From Candidatus Equimonas faecalis (lineage in GTDB: Bacteria > Bacteroidota > Bacteroidia > Bacteroidales > Bacteroidaceae): DNA of 64,000 bases. The notes under the pieces were generated by a model that saw only the letters and a program-made list of their open reading frames with translations, was not told the origin of the DNA and did no database searches. Below, in pieces: positions 41,801-50,095 of this stretch. Each line of letters begins with the position of its first letter. Position 1 is the first letter of the stretch. The stretch is taken from positions 1-64,000 of the forward strand of contig JAGHRT010000031.1 in the NCBI GenBank assembly GCA_018066245.1, given 5' to 3'. The position numbers and the translations under genes are program-made.

Positions 41801-43114
41801 ATGTCCACTACCAAGCAGACGGCTCCCAAGCAGGGGGGCGCAAAAGAATCCCTGAATACGCTCTGCGTGCAAGCAGGCTATCAACCCGCCAACGGCGAAC
41901 CCCGACAAGTGCCCATCATCCAGAGCACTACGTTCAAGTATGCCACCTCCGAGTCGATGGGTCAGCTATTCGACCTCGAAGCCTCCGGCTACTTCTACAC
42001 CCGACTCCAAAACCCCACAAACGACTTCGTGGCCGCGAAGATAGCCGCGCTTGAAGGCGGTACGGCAGCCATGCTCACGTCGTCGGGACAGGCGGCCTCG
42101 TTTTTCGCACTCTTTAATATATGTGAGGCCGGAAGCCACATCGTAGCTTCCAGCAGTATTTACGGCGGCACGTTCAACCTACTTGACGTAACTATGCGCA
42201 AGATGGGCATTGAGACGACCTTTGTCAGTCCCGACGCTACTGAGGAGGAGATTCATGCCGCCTTCCGCCCCGAGACGCGGGCCCTCTTTGGCGAAACGCT
42301 GGCCAACCCCGCGCTCTCCGTACTCGATATAGAGCTGTTTGCCCGCATAGCCCACGCCCACGGCGTGCCCCTGATAGTCGATAATACCTTCCCGACACCC
42401 TACGGCTGCCGCCCGATAGAGTGGGGTGCCGATATAGTAACGCACTCCACCACTAAGTATATGGACGGCCACGGCAGCGCGGTGGGCGGCTGCATCGTGG
42501 ACAGTGGCCGCTTCCCCTGGCAGGAGCACGCCGACAAGTACCCCGGCCTGTGCCAGCCCGACGACTCTTACCACGGCGTTACCTACATCGAGCGCTTCGG
42601 ACAGGCGGGAGCTTTCATCACCAAAGCGACGGCCCAACTCATGCGCGACCTCGGCAGCATCCAGTCGCCGCAGAATGCCTACTACCTTAATCTCGGGCTG
42701 GAGAGCCTGCACGTCCGTATGCCGCGCCATGTGGAGAACGGTCAGGCCGTGGCCGAGTTCTTGCAAGCGCACCCCGCCATCGAAAGCGTAACCTATCCGG
42801 GACTGCCCACCGACCGCTACTATGCTCTGGCCCAGAAGCAATTCGGGCACGGCGGCTGCGGCGTGGTGAGCTGCGTAGTCAAGGGAGGGCGTTCCGCAGC
42901 CGAGGCCTTCATGAGCCGCCTCCGCCTGTTCGCCATCGAGACGCACGTGGCTGACGCACGCTCCTGCGTTCTCTGCCCCTCGGCCCACACCCACCGCCAA
43001 ATGACGGAGCTGCAGTTGGCCGCCGCCGGCATTCCCGCCGGACTGGTGCGCATCTCCTGCGGACTGGAGGACAAGGCCGACCTCGTGGCCGACCTCCGGC
43101 AAGCACTGGCGTAG
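41801..43114 (+). CDS. metY: O-acetylhomoserine aminocarboxypropyltransferase (sulfhydrylase)
   Basis: PLP enzyme of the Cys/Met-metabolism family, 437 residues, making homocysteine from O-acetylhomoserine and sulfide. YFYTRLQNPTNDFVAAKIAA, the PLP lysine in THSTTKYMDGHGSAVGG, and SCGLEDKADLVADLRQAL are typical. Start at 41801, giving MSTTKQTAPKQ, is the first ATG after the repeat tract. It completes the metX-hom-metY direct-sulfhydrylation route. Confidence 0.93.
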   Translation: MSTTKQTAPKQGGAKESLNTLCVQAGYQPANGEPRQVPIIQSTTFKYATSESMGQLFDLEASGYFYTRLQNPTNDFVAAKIAALEGGTAAMLTSSGQAASFFALFNICEAGSHIVASSSIYGGTFNLLDVTMRKMGIETTFVSPDATEEEIHAAFRPETRALFGETLANPALSVLDIELFARIAHAHGVPLIVDNTFPTPYGCRPIEWGADIVTHSTTKYMDGHGSAVGGCIVDSGRFPWQEHADKYPGLCQPDDSYHGVTYIERFGQAGAFITKATAQLMRDLGSIQSPQNAYYLNLGLESLHVRMPRHVENGQAVAEFLQAHPAIESVTYPGLPTDRYYALAQKQFGHGGCGVVSCVVKGGRSAAEAFMSRLRLFAIETHVADARSCVLCPSAHTHRQMTELQLAAAGIPAGLVRISCGLEDKADLVADLRQALA

Positions 43115-43159
43115 GGCCGGTGCCTGCTCTTCAAACGACATTAAAATCCATACCCCACA

Positions 43160-43456
43160 ATGAGTGAACGCATACAAGGCCTGTGGCATCTCATCCGCCG
43201 TCACAAGTATATCTGGACCATACTCCTCTTCGTGCTCATAGCCGGATTCCTCGACGAGAACAGCCTCTGGCGCTTCTTCCAGCTGCGCCGCCACAACGAT
43301 GACTTGAAGGAGGAAATAGCCCTGTACGAACAGGAATACAAGGAGGTGAGCAACGAGCTTCTGCGCCTGAAGCAATCGCCCCGGGCCTACGAGGAGCTGG
43401 CCCGCGTGCGCCTTTACATGAAATCCGACGACGAGGACGTTTACGTCATCGAGTAA
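43160..43456 (+). CDS. Septum formation initiator (FtsB/DivIC) family protein
   Basis: Protein of 98 residues: short cytoplasmic start, one transmembrane helix (about 19-32), then a coiled coil (LRRHNDDLKEEIALYEQEYK) and the YMKSDDEDVYVIE end typical of DivIC-like proteins. It probably works in the FtsB/FtsL-type divisome subcomplex. Fifteen bp before the next gene. Confidence 0.85.
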   Translation: MSERIQGLWHLIRRHKYIWTILLFVLIAGFLDENSLWRFFQLRRHNDDLKEEIALYEQEYKEVSNELLRLKQSPRAYEELARVRLYMKSDDEDVYVIE

Positions 43457-43471
43457 CACTCCTTCCCCTCC

Positions 43472-43849
43472 ATGAAGACCCTGAACACCATTCAAACGCT
43501 TGTATTTCAAACGGGCGGCCTCCTGCTTGTGGCCGGAGCCGCCCTTCCCCTTTTCGGAATGGCGGGGGCCGGCAGCGTAGTGCTGACGGTGGGTGCCCTG
43601 CTGTTCGGCTCCATGCAGCTGCTGATGCGCTACGAAGGAAGCGACCTCGTGGTGCGCCGCCTGCGCCGCCAGCAAATCATCGGTGCGCTGCTGCTCATCC
43701 TGTCGGGGCTGCTGGCCCTGACCCACACGTTCGGCCTGCTCCGCCTGGGGAGCGGTGCGTGGAAGCTATGCTTTGCGGTGGCTGCTCTGCTGGAGGGCTA
43801 CACGGCCTTCCGCCTGCCTAACGCTTTGCGCCGCGCCGGCGAGTCTTAG
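43472..43849 (+). CDS. Small four-helix membrane protein
   Basis: Protein of 125 residues with about four hydrophobic segments (about 8-30, 32-50, 68-88 and 95-118), beginning MKTLNTIQTLVFQTGGLLLV. No family recognised. It follows the DivIC-like gene closely and overlaps the convergent lipoprotein gene by 32 bp at their 3' ends. Confidence 0.65.
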   Translation: MKTLNTIQTLVFQTGGLLLVAGAALPLFGMAGAGSVVLTVGALLFGSMQLLMRYEGSDLVVRRLRRQQIIGALLLILSGLLALTHTFGLLRLGSGAWKLCFAVAALLEGYTAFRLPNALRRAGES

Positions 43850-44540
43850 CCGGCGAGTAGCCTGCCGCTTGCAGGTAGCTGTTGATGTAGGGGTTTGAAA
43901 AAAAACTGCGGGGGGCGCGGTCGGCAATACGGCGCAGCTGCTCCGTCATCGTAGGGAAGAGCTGCCGGTTACAAAGCATGATGTAGTAGCCCGGCCCCAG
44001 CGCATTGTTGAAATTGTCCGTAACGAAATCTATCTCGGCCTCCTCAATCTGTCGGTTGAGTTTGGCCGATCGTTTTTTCAGCCGCTCCCGCGCTTCGGCG
44101 AAGTGGCTTTTGTCGTTCCGTATGGCGCGGATGCAGGCATTCTCGGCCTCCCAGAGTTCGTTCTGCAGGCGGTCGAGTTTTTTCAGGAAGTCGTAGAGCC
44201 GCTTGTTCAGCTGGCCTCCTTCCACCGTAGGCCCCGCCAGTCCCATTGATATTTGGAGTTCGCCGTCCTCAATGACCACGGGGAGCATCGCGTCGTTGCC
44301 CACGAACACCTGGGCCAGCACGATGCTGTCCACCACGCCGCCGAAGCGGAAGCGTCCGTGTACCACTTTGCAGGAGTCTATGCTGCACTCGCCACTGTCC
44401 ATGCCGCTGCCGGCCACGCGCAGGTAGAGCATGTGGCCGTCCACGTCGTCCAGTGAACTGTTGCCTGCAATGTCGTACTGCGTAGCGCACGAACAAAGGG
44501 TCAGCAGGGCGGCGAGAAGGGATACGGAAGCTTTGGGCAT
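43818..44540 (-). CDS. DUF4369-like lipoprotein
   Basis: Protein of 240 residues. Start at 44540 gives MPKASVSLLAALLTLCSCAT, a lipoprotein signal. Residues about 25-130 form a DUF4369-like beta domain (GHMLYLRVAG, DSIVLAQVFVGNDAMLPVVI, GELQISM), normally N-terminal to a thioredoxin domain in thiol-disulfide proteins. Here a helical segment (about 110-185) follows and no CxxC thioredoxin domain is present. It ends in the basic AKTRRRGAKR. Confidence 0.7.
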   Translation of the reverse strand: MPKASVSLLAALLTLCSCATQYDIAGNSSLDDVDGHMLYLRVAGSGMDSGECSIDSCKVVHGRFRFGGVVDSIVLAQVFVGNDAMLPVVIEDGELQISMGLAGPTVEGGQLNKRLYDFLKKLDRLQNELWEAENACIRAIRNDKSHFAEARERLKKRSAKLNRQIEEAEIDFVTDNFNNALGPGYYIMLCNRQLFPTMTEQLRRIADRAPRSFFSNPYINSYLQAAGYSPAKTRRRGAKR

Positions 44541-44719
44541 AAATCTGGATTGGTACGCAAAGTTACAACCTTTTTCCCACTCCTGCCGCATCGTTCGCCG
44601 ACAAAATGCAGTGCAGTAAGGTTTTTTATGATTTGTCCGCCGACCGGCAGCCGGCATTTAAGGATTGTTAAGACTTAGTCCTGACGGGAATATGCACTCC
44701 CGTGGCGGCTCTCAAAAGC

Positions 44720-44819
44720 GTCCTATAGAGTAGGAAAAACCAGTCCGCCGACAGTTTTTCCTACTCTATAGGACAGTTTTTCCTACTTTATAGGACAGTT
44801 TTCTTTACTCTATAGGACG
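44720..44819. repeat. Brick array with perfect 21-bp hairpin and three 22-bp tandem units
   Basis: Arm 44720-44740 (TCCTATAGAGTAGGAAAAAC core) is the perfect reverse complement of 44754-44774. The 13-nt loop consists of an AGTCCGCCGAC-type unit. From 44754 on, GTTTTTCCTACTCTATAGGA-type units repeat at 44754, 44776 and 44798 (22 bp). It lies downstream of the GH20 gene on the minus strand and may terminate it. Confidence 0.9.
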
Positions 44820-44898
44820 GTTGAAACCTTCTTGCAGGCTGGCTTTCCGTGTCGCGTAGCGGAGAAGGGGCTCTCGGCAGGGCGCATTGTGCCAGTCT

Positions 44899-46929
44899 CT
44901 ATTTCACGGCCACCTCGTCGGTAAAGAGCCATCCGCCTGAGGCGGGCGCGTTGGCACGGATGCGGAGGTAGCGGGCACGGGCCTTACCTTTGACCGTGAA
45001 ATCCAGCACGTCGGGGGTGGGCGTGCGGCGGTAGGGATGGCTGACGCTGCCCAGGTCCGTCCAGGTCAGCCCGTCGGTGCTGGTGCTCACCCTGTAGTGT
45101 TCAGGATAGTAGATTTCCGCACAGCAGTCCTGCCGGAAGGTGGTCGTAACCTCCCGCAGCTTCGTGGCGGTGCCCAGATCCAGCGTGATGTCCAGCACGT
45201 CGTCGGCCTTGTCGCTCCGTATGAAGCCCTGCCACCGCCCGTCGCCGAAGGCCCAGCCCCCGCAGTAGCCGTCCACGAGGGTGCCGTCGCCGCTGCCGCT
45301 GTATTGCGGGGCAGGCGGGGTGGCGTAGCTCACGCGTGCGCCCACGGCCTTGTGCCTGCTCGGCCTGTCCGTGCCCTTGCGCTCCCCCTGCTCCGTGCGG
45401 AGGTTGAAGGCGTTCACGCCGGCTGCCCGCAGGCGGTCGGTCTCGCGTGCGGCCCTCTCGCGGAAGTCGGCGCGGCCACTTGTGCCCCAGCCGATTTCGG
45501 CCACGGCCAGCAGGCGGGGATAGAGCATGTACTCCTGGTGGGCGGCTGTCGGTACGTATTCTGTCCAGAGGTTGCCCTGCACGCCCACGATGTGGGCGGC
45601 CTCGGCGGGCGAGAGCCCCTTCAGGGGGTCGAAGCTGTAGGCTTTTTCCAGCGGGAGGTAGGAGCCGAAGCCTTCGGGCTGCGTGGGCGGCTCGTCCTGG
45701 TAGGCGTCGAAGTAGCAGTAGGCTCCCGGCGACATCACCACGTCCAGTCCCAGCCGCGCGGCCTCCGCCGCTTTTTCCACGCCGCGCCACACCATCACGG
45801 TGGTGCCCGTGTGGAGGCCCTGGTCGATGATTTCGTCCCAGCCCACCAGCCGCCGTCCGTGCTGTTCGAGGAAGCGTCCCATGTGGGCGATGAGTTGCGT
45901 CTGCAGGTCGCGGAAGTCGGTGCCGCCCGCTTCCCGCAGTTTCTGCCGGCAGAGGGGGCAGTTCGGCCAGTCGGCTCGTCCGGCCTCGTCGCCGCCCACG
46001 TGGATGTAGTCGGAGGGGAACACGTCCATCACCTCCCTGAGCACGTTTTCCAGAAAGGTAAGGGTGGCGGGATTGCCCGGGCAGAAGTCGGCGGCTCCTT
46101 CGGCGTGGGTGCAGCTTAGTTCGGGGTAGGCGTGCAGAACCTCCTCGCTGTGGCCCGGCATCTCTATTTCGGGCACCACGGTGATGCCCCTGGCGGCGGC
46201 GTAGGCCACCAGGCAGCGCATCTCGTCCTGCGTGTAGAAGCCGCCGTAGCCTTGCAGGGAGTCGGCGGTGCTGAGGTAGCGGCGGTCGCGCCCAATCCAC
46301 CACGCGTTCCAGTCGGACTGCGTGCGATAGGCGGCCTGCTGGGTGAGACGCGGGTAACGCTTGATTTCCATGCGCCAGCCCGCCGCGTCGGTGAGGTGCA
46401 GGTGGAGGCGGTTGATTTTGTAGGAGGCGAGTATGTCCACCTGCTTCAGCAGGTGCGGGAGGGGGAAGAAGTGGCGGCTCACGTCTATCATCGCGCCGCG
46501 CCATCTGTATTGGGGCCAGTCCTCCACCTCGCAGCAGCGATACACGCCCTGCCTGACTTGCAGCTGCCGCAGCGTGGCTTCGGCGTGGAGGCGTGAGGCG
46601 GAGTCGGTCAGCTCCACGCGCACGCCGTCCTGGGCGGCATGTATGCGGTAGTAGCCTTCGGGCGTGGCGTGTCCTTCCTCTGCGCTTTCGGCCAGTGGGA
46701 GGAAGGTGATGCCGGTCGCCTTGACGGTGCCTTTGCCCCAAGTGATTTTCTGCGGGTAGGGCAGCAGGTTCTGGGCTCGGGCCGCGAGGGGGAGCGCGAG
46801 TAGGAGGAACAGCGCCGTGAGTAGGCGATGCGTTGTCTGGGTCTTCCGGAAGTTTCCCTCTATCCGCCTGCGGTGTATTCCTGTCTGCCCGAAGGGGGAA
46901 AGTTTCGTGGGGATGGCGTTTTCTGTCAT
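44899..46929 (-). CDS. GH20 beta-N-acetylhexosaminidase with F5/8C-like C-terminus
   Basis: Protein of 676 residues. The hydrophobic signal (LLTALFLLLALPLAARAQ) is preceded by about 35 polar residues. No later in-frame ATG exists before the catalytic domain, so either the N-region is long or a non-ATG start is used. The GH20 barrel spans about 140-490: INRLHLHLTDAAGWRMEIKR and catalytic D314-E315 in HVGGDEAG are intact. The C-terminal 140 residues (DVLDITLDLGTATKLREVTT, RYLRIRANAP) form a discoidin-like sugar-binding domain. Unlike the GH20 at 34316, it lacks the DLQGRR tail. Confidence 0.9.
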   Translation of the reverse strand: MTENAIPTKLSPFGQTGIHRRRIEGNFRKTQTTHRLLTALFLLLALPLAARAQNLLPYPQKITWGKGTVKATGITFLPLAESAEEGHATPEGYYRIHAAQDGVRVELTDSASRLHAEATLRQLQVRQGVYRCCEVEDWPQYRWRGAMIDVSRHFFPLPHLLKQVDILASYKINRLHLHLTDAAGWRMEIKRYPRLTQQAAYRTQSDWNAWWIGRDRRYLSTADSLQGYGGFYTQDEMRCLVAYAAARGITVVPEIEMPGHSEEVLHAYPELSCTHAEGAADFCPGNPATLTFLENVLREVMDVFPSDYIHVGGDEAGRADWPNCPLCRQKLREAGGTDFRDLQTQLIAHMGRFLEQHGRRLVGWDEIIDQGLHTGTTVMVWRGVEKAAEAARLGLDVVMSPGAYCYFDAYQDEPPTQPEGFGSYLPLEKAYSFDPLKGLSPAEAAHIVGVQGNLWTEYVPTAAHQEYMLYPRLLAVAEIGWGTSGRADFRERAARETDRLRAAGVNAFNLRTEQGERKGTDRPSRHKAVGARVSYATPPAPQYSGSGDGTLVDGYCGGWAFGDGRWQGFIRSDKADDVLDITLDLGTATKLREVTTTFRQDCCAEIYYPEHYRVSTSTDGLTWTDLGSVSHPYRRTPTPDVLDFTVKGKARARYLRIRANAPASGGWLFTDEVAVK

Positions 46930-46943
46930 ATAGAGTAATGTTT

Positions 46944-46986
46944 ATTAGTCCGCCGACAGTGAAAATTAGTCCGCCGACAGTTTTGC
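46944..46986 (-). repeat. Two GGCGGACTAA bricks, 21 bp apart, inside the end of a glycosyltransferase gene
   Basis: TTAGTCCGCCGACAGT begins at 46945 and 46966. On the minus strand the unit starting near 46986 is read as codons K-L-S-A-D-stop, so it encodes the end of the upstream gene. Confidence 0.85.
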
Positions 46987-48069
46987 GGGGTCTATAGGCT
47001 TCTCCGCGTTGGGCCTTAGAGACGTTGCTTCTGCGTAGGTGCGCTTGCCACGGATATAGTATTCCCAGAGCAGGCTCGCGCGTGCGCGCTCGCGTATTAT
47101 ATATAAGGAGGTGAGGCGGAGGTTCAGTTGGCGCGACACGTCGTAGTTGCGGCGCGTGCGGCGGAAGTCGCGGCGGGCACGGCGTATGGCTCGGAAATTC
47201 TGCCAGTGGAAGGTGAGCAGCTCTTTGAGCGCGGCCACCATGTCCAGCAGGCGGCGGACGCGCAGGACGTGGCGCAGTTCGTCGTCGGGCAGGTTCTTGT
47301 AGAGCAGGAGCAGGTTGTTGCGGAAGTTGAGGTAGGTCTTGCGTGCGCTGCCCTGCGGGAGCGTGCCGCCGCCTACATGGAACACCACGGAGTCGGGCAG
47401 GCACACGATGCTGCGCCCGCGAGCCCGCAGCCTCCAGCACAGGTCGATTTCTTCCTGATGGGCGAAGAAGCTGCCGTCCAGCCCGCCCGCTTTGTGCCAG
47501 TCGGCGGCCCGTATGGCGAGAGCCGCTCCCGTGGCCCAGAACACGGGGGCCACGGTGTCGTACTGCCCCGCGTCGCGCTCCACGGTGCCGAACAGGCGAC
47601 CGCGGCAGTAGGGATAGCCGTAGCGGTCGATGAAGCCGCCGGCCGCACCCGCATACTCAAACAAGCTGCGCCGCCCGTCGCCCTCCTCGGCCCACTGGCG
47701 GATTTTCGGCTGGCAGGCCGCGCATTCCGGATGGGCGGCCAGATAGTCCGTCAGGGGGCGGAGCCACGCAGGAGTTACCTCCACGTCGGAATTGAGCAGC
47801 ACGTAGATGTCGGCATCCACCTGCCGGAGGGCTCGGTTGTAGCCCTCGGCAAAGCCGTAGTTGCGGTCGAGGGCCACAATCCTTACGGCGGGGAAGTCCG
47901 TGCGCAGGAGCTGGAGGCTGCCGTCGGTGGAGGCGTTGTCGGCCACCACGACCTGTGCGCCCTCGCTGTGCCGGAGCACGGAGGGGAGGAAGCGGCGGAG
48001 CATCACCTCGCCGTTCCAGTTGAGAATGACCACGGCCACGGAGGCCGTTCGGGTGGGACTATTCGGCAT
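46966..48069 (-). CDS. Family 2 glycosyltransferase
   Basis: Protein of 367 residues with a GT-A fold: VAVVILNWNGEVMLRRFLPS (about 12-31), VVADNASTDGS, RNYGFAEGYN and the metal site LNSDVEV (about 91-97) are typical of rhamnosyl/glucosyl transferases of family 2. The C-terminal part is helical and basic. Its last five residues and stop codon come from a dispersed repeat unit. The start overlaps the mtaB end by 11 bp. Acceptor unknown; cell-surface polysaccharide or protein glycosylation is likely. Confidence 0.88.
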   Translation of the reverse strand: MPNSPTRTASVAVVILNWNGEVMLRRFLPSVLRHSEGAQVVVADNASTDGSLQLLRTDFPAVRIVALDRNYGFAEGYNRALRQVDADIYVLLNSDVEVTPAWLRPLTDYLAAHPECAACQPKIRQWAEEGDGRRSLFEYAGAAGGFIDRYGYPYCRGRLFGTVERDAGQYDTVAPVFWATGAALAIRAADWHKAGGLDGSFFAHQEEIDLCWRLRARGRSIVCLPDSVVFHVGGGTLPQGSARKTYLNFRNNLLLLYKNLPDDELRHVLRVRRLLDMVAALKELLTFHWQNFRAIRRARRDFRRTRRNYDVSRQLNLRLTSLYIIRERARASLLWEYYIRGKRTYAEATSLRPNAEKPIDPAKLSAD

Positions 48070-49552
48070 AGAGCTCCTCTTGTGATGCGGTGAAGCCGCC
48101 CAGGCGGACGGACGAAAGGGTGTTGGGTGCGCCTGCGCCGACCACGCGTATGTAGTTGTCGGTCCAGCCTGCGCCGTTCTCCCACAGCACGGGGCGCACC
48201 TGCCCCCGGTGGGCCTCGTAGAAGGCCAGTCGCTTCGTCTCGCTCAGGGCGATGAGCTCCTGGGAGCGGGCGTGCTTCTCGGCGGCGGACACGGTGTGGG
48301 GAATCTCCAAGGCCTTGGTGCCGGGCCTCTCGGAGTAGGGAAAGACGTGCAGCTGCTGCACGTTGAGGCTGGCGAGGAAGTCGCGCGACTGTCGGAAGCA
48401 TTCCTCCGTCTCGCCACGGGCTCCCACTATCACATCGACGCCGATGAAGGCGTGCGGCATGGTCTGGCGTATGCGTTCGATGCGGTGGCGGAACAGGGCG
48501 GTGTCGTAGTGCCGCCGCATGAGGCGGAGCACTTCGTCGCTCCCGCTTTGCAGGGGAATGTGGAAGTGGGGCATGAAGGCTCGGCTTTGGGCGCAGAAAT
48601 CAATGATTTCGTCGGAGAGGAGGTTGGGTTCGATGCTGGAGATGCGGTAGCGGGCAATGCCCTCCACCGCGTCGAGGGCCTGGACCAGCTGGAAAAAGGT
48701 CTCGCCCGTGGTGCGTCCGAAGTCGCCTATGTTCACGCCGGTCAGCACCACCTCGCGCCCGCCCTGCCGCGCCACCTCCTCGGCCTGGGCCACAAGGGAG
48801 GCGATGCTGCCGTTGCGCGAGCGCCCGCGTGCCAGCGGAATAGTACAATAGGTGCAGAAGTAGTTGCAACCGTCCTGCACCTTCAGGAAATAGCGCGTGC
48901 GGTTGCCCTTGCTGCAGGAGGGCACGAAGGGCCAGTCGCCCCGCCGCTCCGTCCTGCCGCCGGCATCCGCCGCAGGGGCTGTGGGGACGGCGCTGTCTGC
49001 CCCGCCGACAGCCGCAGGTGCCGCAATAGGGCCTTCTCTTAGTCCGCCGAGAGTTTGATTTAGTCCGCCGAGAGTTTCATTTAGTCCGCCGACAGTTTTT
49101 CCTATCCCTACGATAGTTTCACCTCCTCTCGGGGCGGGGCAAGTTTCCCCTACGGAGGCTGCGCAGAAGTCTGGGGTGCGGCTGAAATGCTCCCGTATGC
49201 GGGCCACCACTTCCCCCTTCTCGCGCTGCGCCATCACATAGGTAACGCCCTCGATGCCGCCCACCTCGCCGGGCTTCAGCTGCGCGTAGCAGCCCGTAAC
49301 CACGGTGCAGGCGCCGGGATTCTGCCGGCAAATGCGACGAATGCCCTGCCGGCATTTCTGGTCGGCCTCGCCCGTAACAGAACAGGTGTTCACAATCACG
49401 ATATCCGCCGGCTTGTCGCCACTGGCATCCGTAACGCCTTCACTCACAAGTAGGTCGCGGATTGTCGCCGTTTCCGCAAAGTTCAGTTTACAGCCGAGAG
49501 TGAGCGTCCTGAGCGTGAGCCCTTCAAGGCTCAGTCCATTAGAATTTTCCAT
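48059..49552 (-). CDS. mtaB: tRNA t6A37 methylthiotransferase MtaB with in-frame repeat insertion
   Basis: Radical-SAM enzyme of 497 residues that methylthiolates t6A at tRNA position 37. The N-terminal [4Fe-4S] domain has C21, C57 and C88; the radical-SAM motif CNYFCTYC has C229, C233 and C236; a TRAM-like end follows (GQVRPVLWE). Between the two iron-sulfur domains there is an extra, low-complexity segment (about 130-205), so the protein is longer than usual MtaB (about 430-440). Residues 151-173 (KTVGGLNETLGGLNQTLGGL) are three 21-bp dispersed repeat units translated in frame. The core is intact and presumably active. tsaB, acting earlier in the same modification, lies at 58764. Confidence 0.93.
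   Translation of the reverse strand: MENSNGLSLEGLTLRTLTLGCKLNFAETATIRDLLVSEGVTDASGDKPADIVIVNTCSVTGEADQKCRQGIRRICRQNPGACTVVTGCYAQLKPGEVGGIEGVTYVMAQREKGEVVARIREHFSRTPDFCAASVGETCPAPRGGETIVGIGKTVGGLNETLGGLNQTLGGLREGPIAAPAAVGGADSAVPTAPAADAGGRTERRGDWPFVPSCSKGNRTRYFLKVQDGCNYFCTYCTIPLARGRSRNGSIASLVAQAEEVARQGGREVVLTGVNIGDFGRTTGETFFQLVQALDAVEGIARYRISSIEPNLLSDEIIDFCAQSRAFMPHFHIPLQSGSDEVLRLMRRHYDTALFRHRIERIRQTMPHAFIGVDVIVGARGETEECFRQSRDFLASLNVQQLHVFPYSERPGTKALEIPHTVSAAEKHARSQELIALSETKRLAFYEAHRGQVRPVLWENGAGWTDNYIRVVGAGAPNTLSSVRLGGFTASQEELYAE
49034..49102 (-). repeat. Three 21-bp bricks in frame within mtaB
   Basis: TTTAGTCCGCCGAGAGTTT recurs with a 21-bp period, identical in type to the intergenic units. 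The reading frame used avoids the TAA in the unit (AAA ACT GTC GGC GGA CTA AAT). Confidence 0.9.
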
Positions 49553-49560
49553 AACGCCTA

Positions 49561-49568
49561 CAAAATTA
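49561..49568 (-). promoter_or_regulatory. Probable -7 element of mtaB
   Basis: Minus strand TAATTTTG, 8 bp before the mtaB ATG, which would give an almost leaderless transcript; -33 unclear. Confidence 0.4.
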
Positions 49569-49661
49569 CGAAAAAAGTAAAACCTCAGATTGCAAAAGCC
49601 TTCTAAATTTTCTAAAAAAGCCGGGAAAACGCATTTTTTTTAGAAAAAAAGTCCGAAATGC

Positions 49662-49692
49662 TTGCCGAGTGTTGAAAAAGTCCGTACTTTTG
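49662..49692 (+). promoter_or_regulatory. Promoter of small lipoprotein gene
   Basis: TTG (49662-49664), 20 bp, TACTTTTG (49685-49692). Confidence 0.8.
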
Positions 49693-49746
49693 CATCGTTT
49701 TAATAAAAGCAATATTGTTTAACCTAAAACCAAAACAAACAAAAAA

Positions 49747-49923
49747 ATGAAAAAGTTAGTTTTCATGTTCGTGGCTTTCGCCGCTGTTAGCTTCGCTTCT
49801 TGCGGTCAGAAGACCGAACAGGCTCCTGCCGAGGATTCCATCTGCGACACCATCTGCGACAGCACCTGCTGCGACAGCGCCGCCGTTGACACCGTAGCCG
49901 CTGACACCGTAGTTGCTCAGTAA
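49747..49923 (+). CDS. Small cysteine-rich lipoprotein, 58 residues
   Basis: Starts MKKLVFMFVAFAAVSFASCG, a lipoprotein signal with a consensus lipobox, followed by QKTEQAPAEDSICDTICDST and an acidic Val/Ala/Asp/Thr tail. It has four cysteines besides the lipidated one. A perfect promoter and a strong terminator frame it, supporting a real gene despite its size. Function unknown; small abundant envelope lipoproteins of this kind are common in Bacteroidetes. Confidence 0.8.
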   Translation: MKKLVFMFVAFAAVSFASCGQKTEQAPAEDSICDTICDSTCCDSAAVDTVAADTVVAQ

Positions 49924-49954
49924 TTCGGCCACACGAACAATTTGAGAGAATTGT

Positions 49955-49989
49955 ACCTGCGGGAGAAAAACCTCCGCAGGTTTTTTTTG
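49955..49989 (+). terminator. Terminator of small lipoprotein gene
   Basis: Stem ACCTGCGG(G)AG with CTCCGCAGGT (49955-49980), followed by eight T residues. Confidence 0.9.
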
Positions 49990-50095
49990 TACCCTCCGCA
50001 GGGGCTGGAAGGCGGTAGCGTAGGCAGACGGCACACACACCGCCCAATCCCATGCGTCAAGCCGCCCCGCCGCTCACTTTCTCAAGGAAAAGCAA

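Noticed and set aside
45101-47440. 779-codon minus-strand frame overlapping GH20 and the glycosyltransferase
   Set aside because: Arg/Pro-rich, out of frame with two well-supported genes on the same strand.
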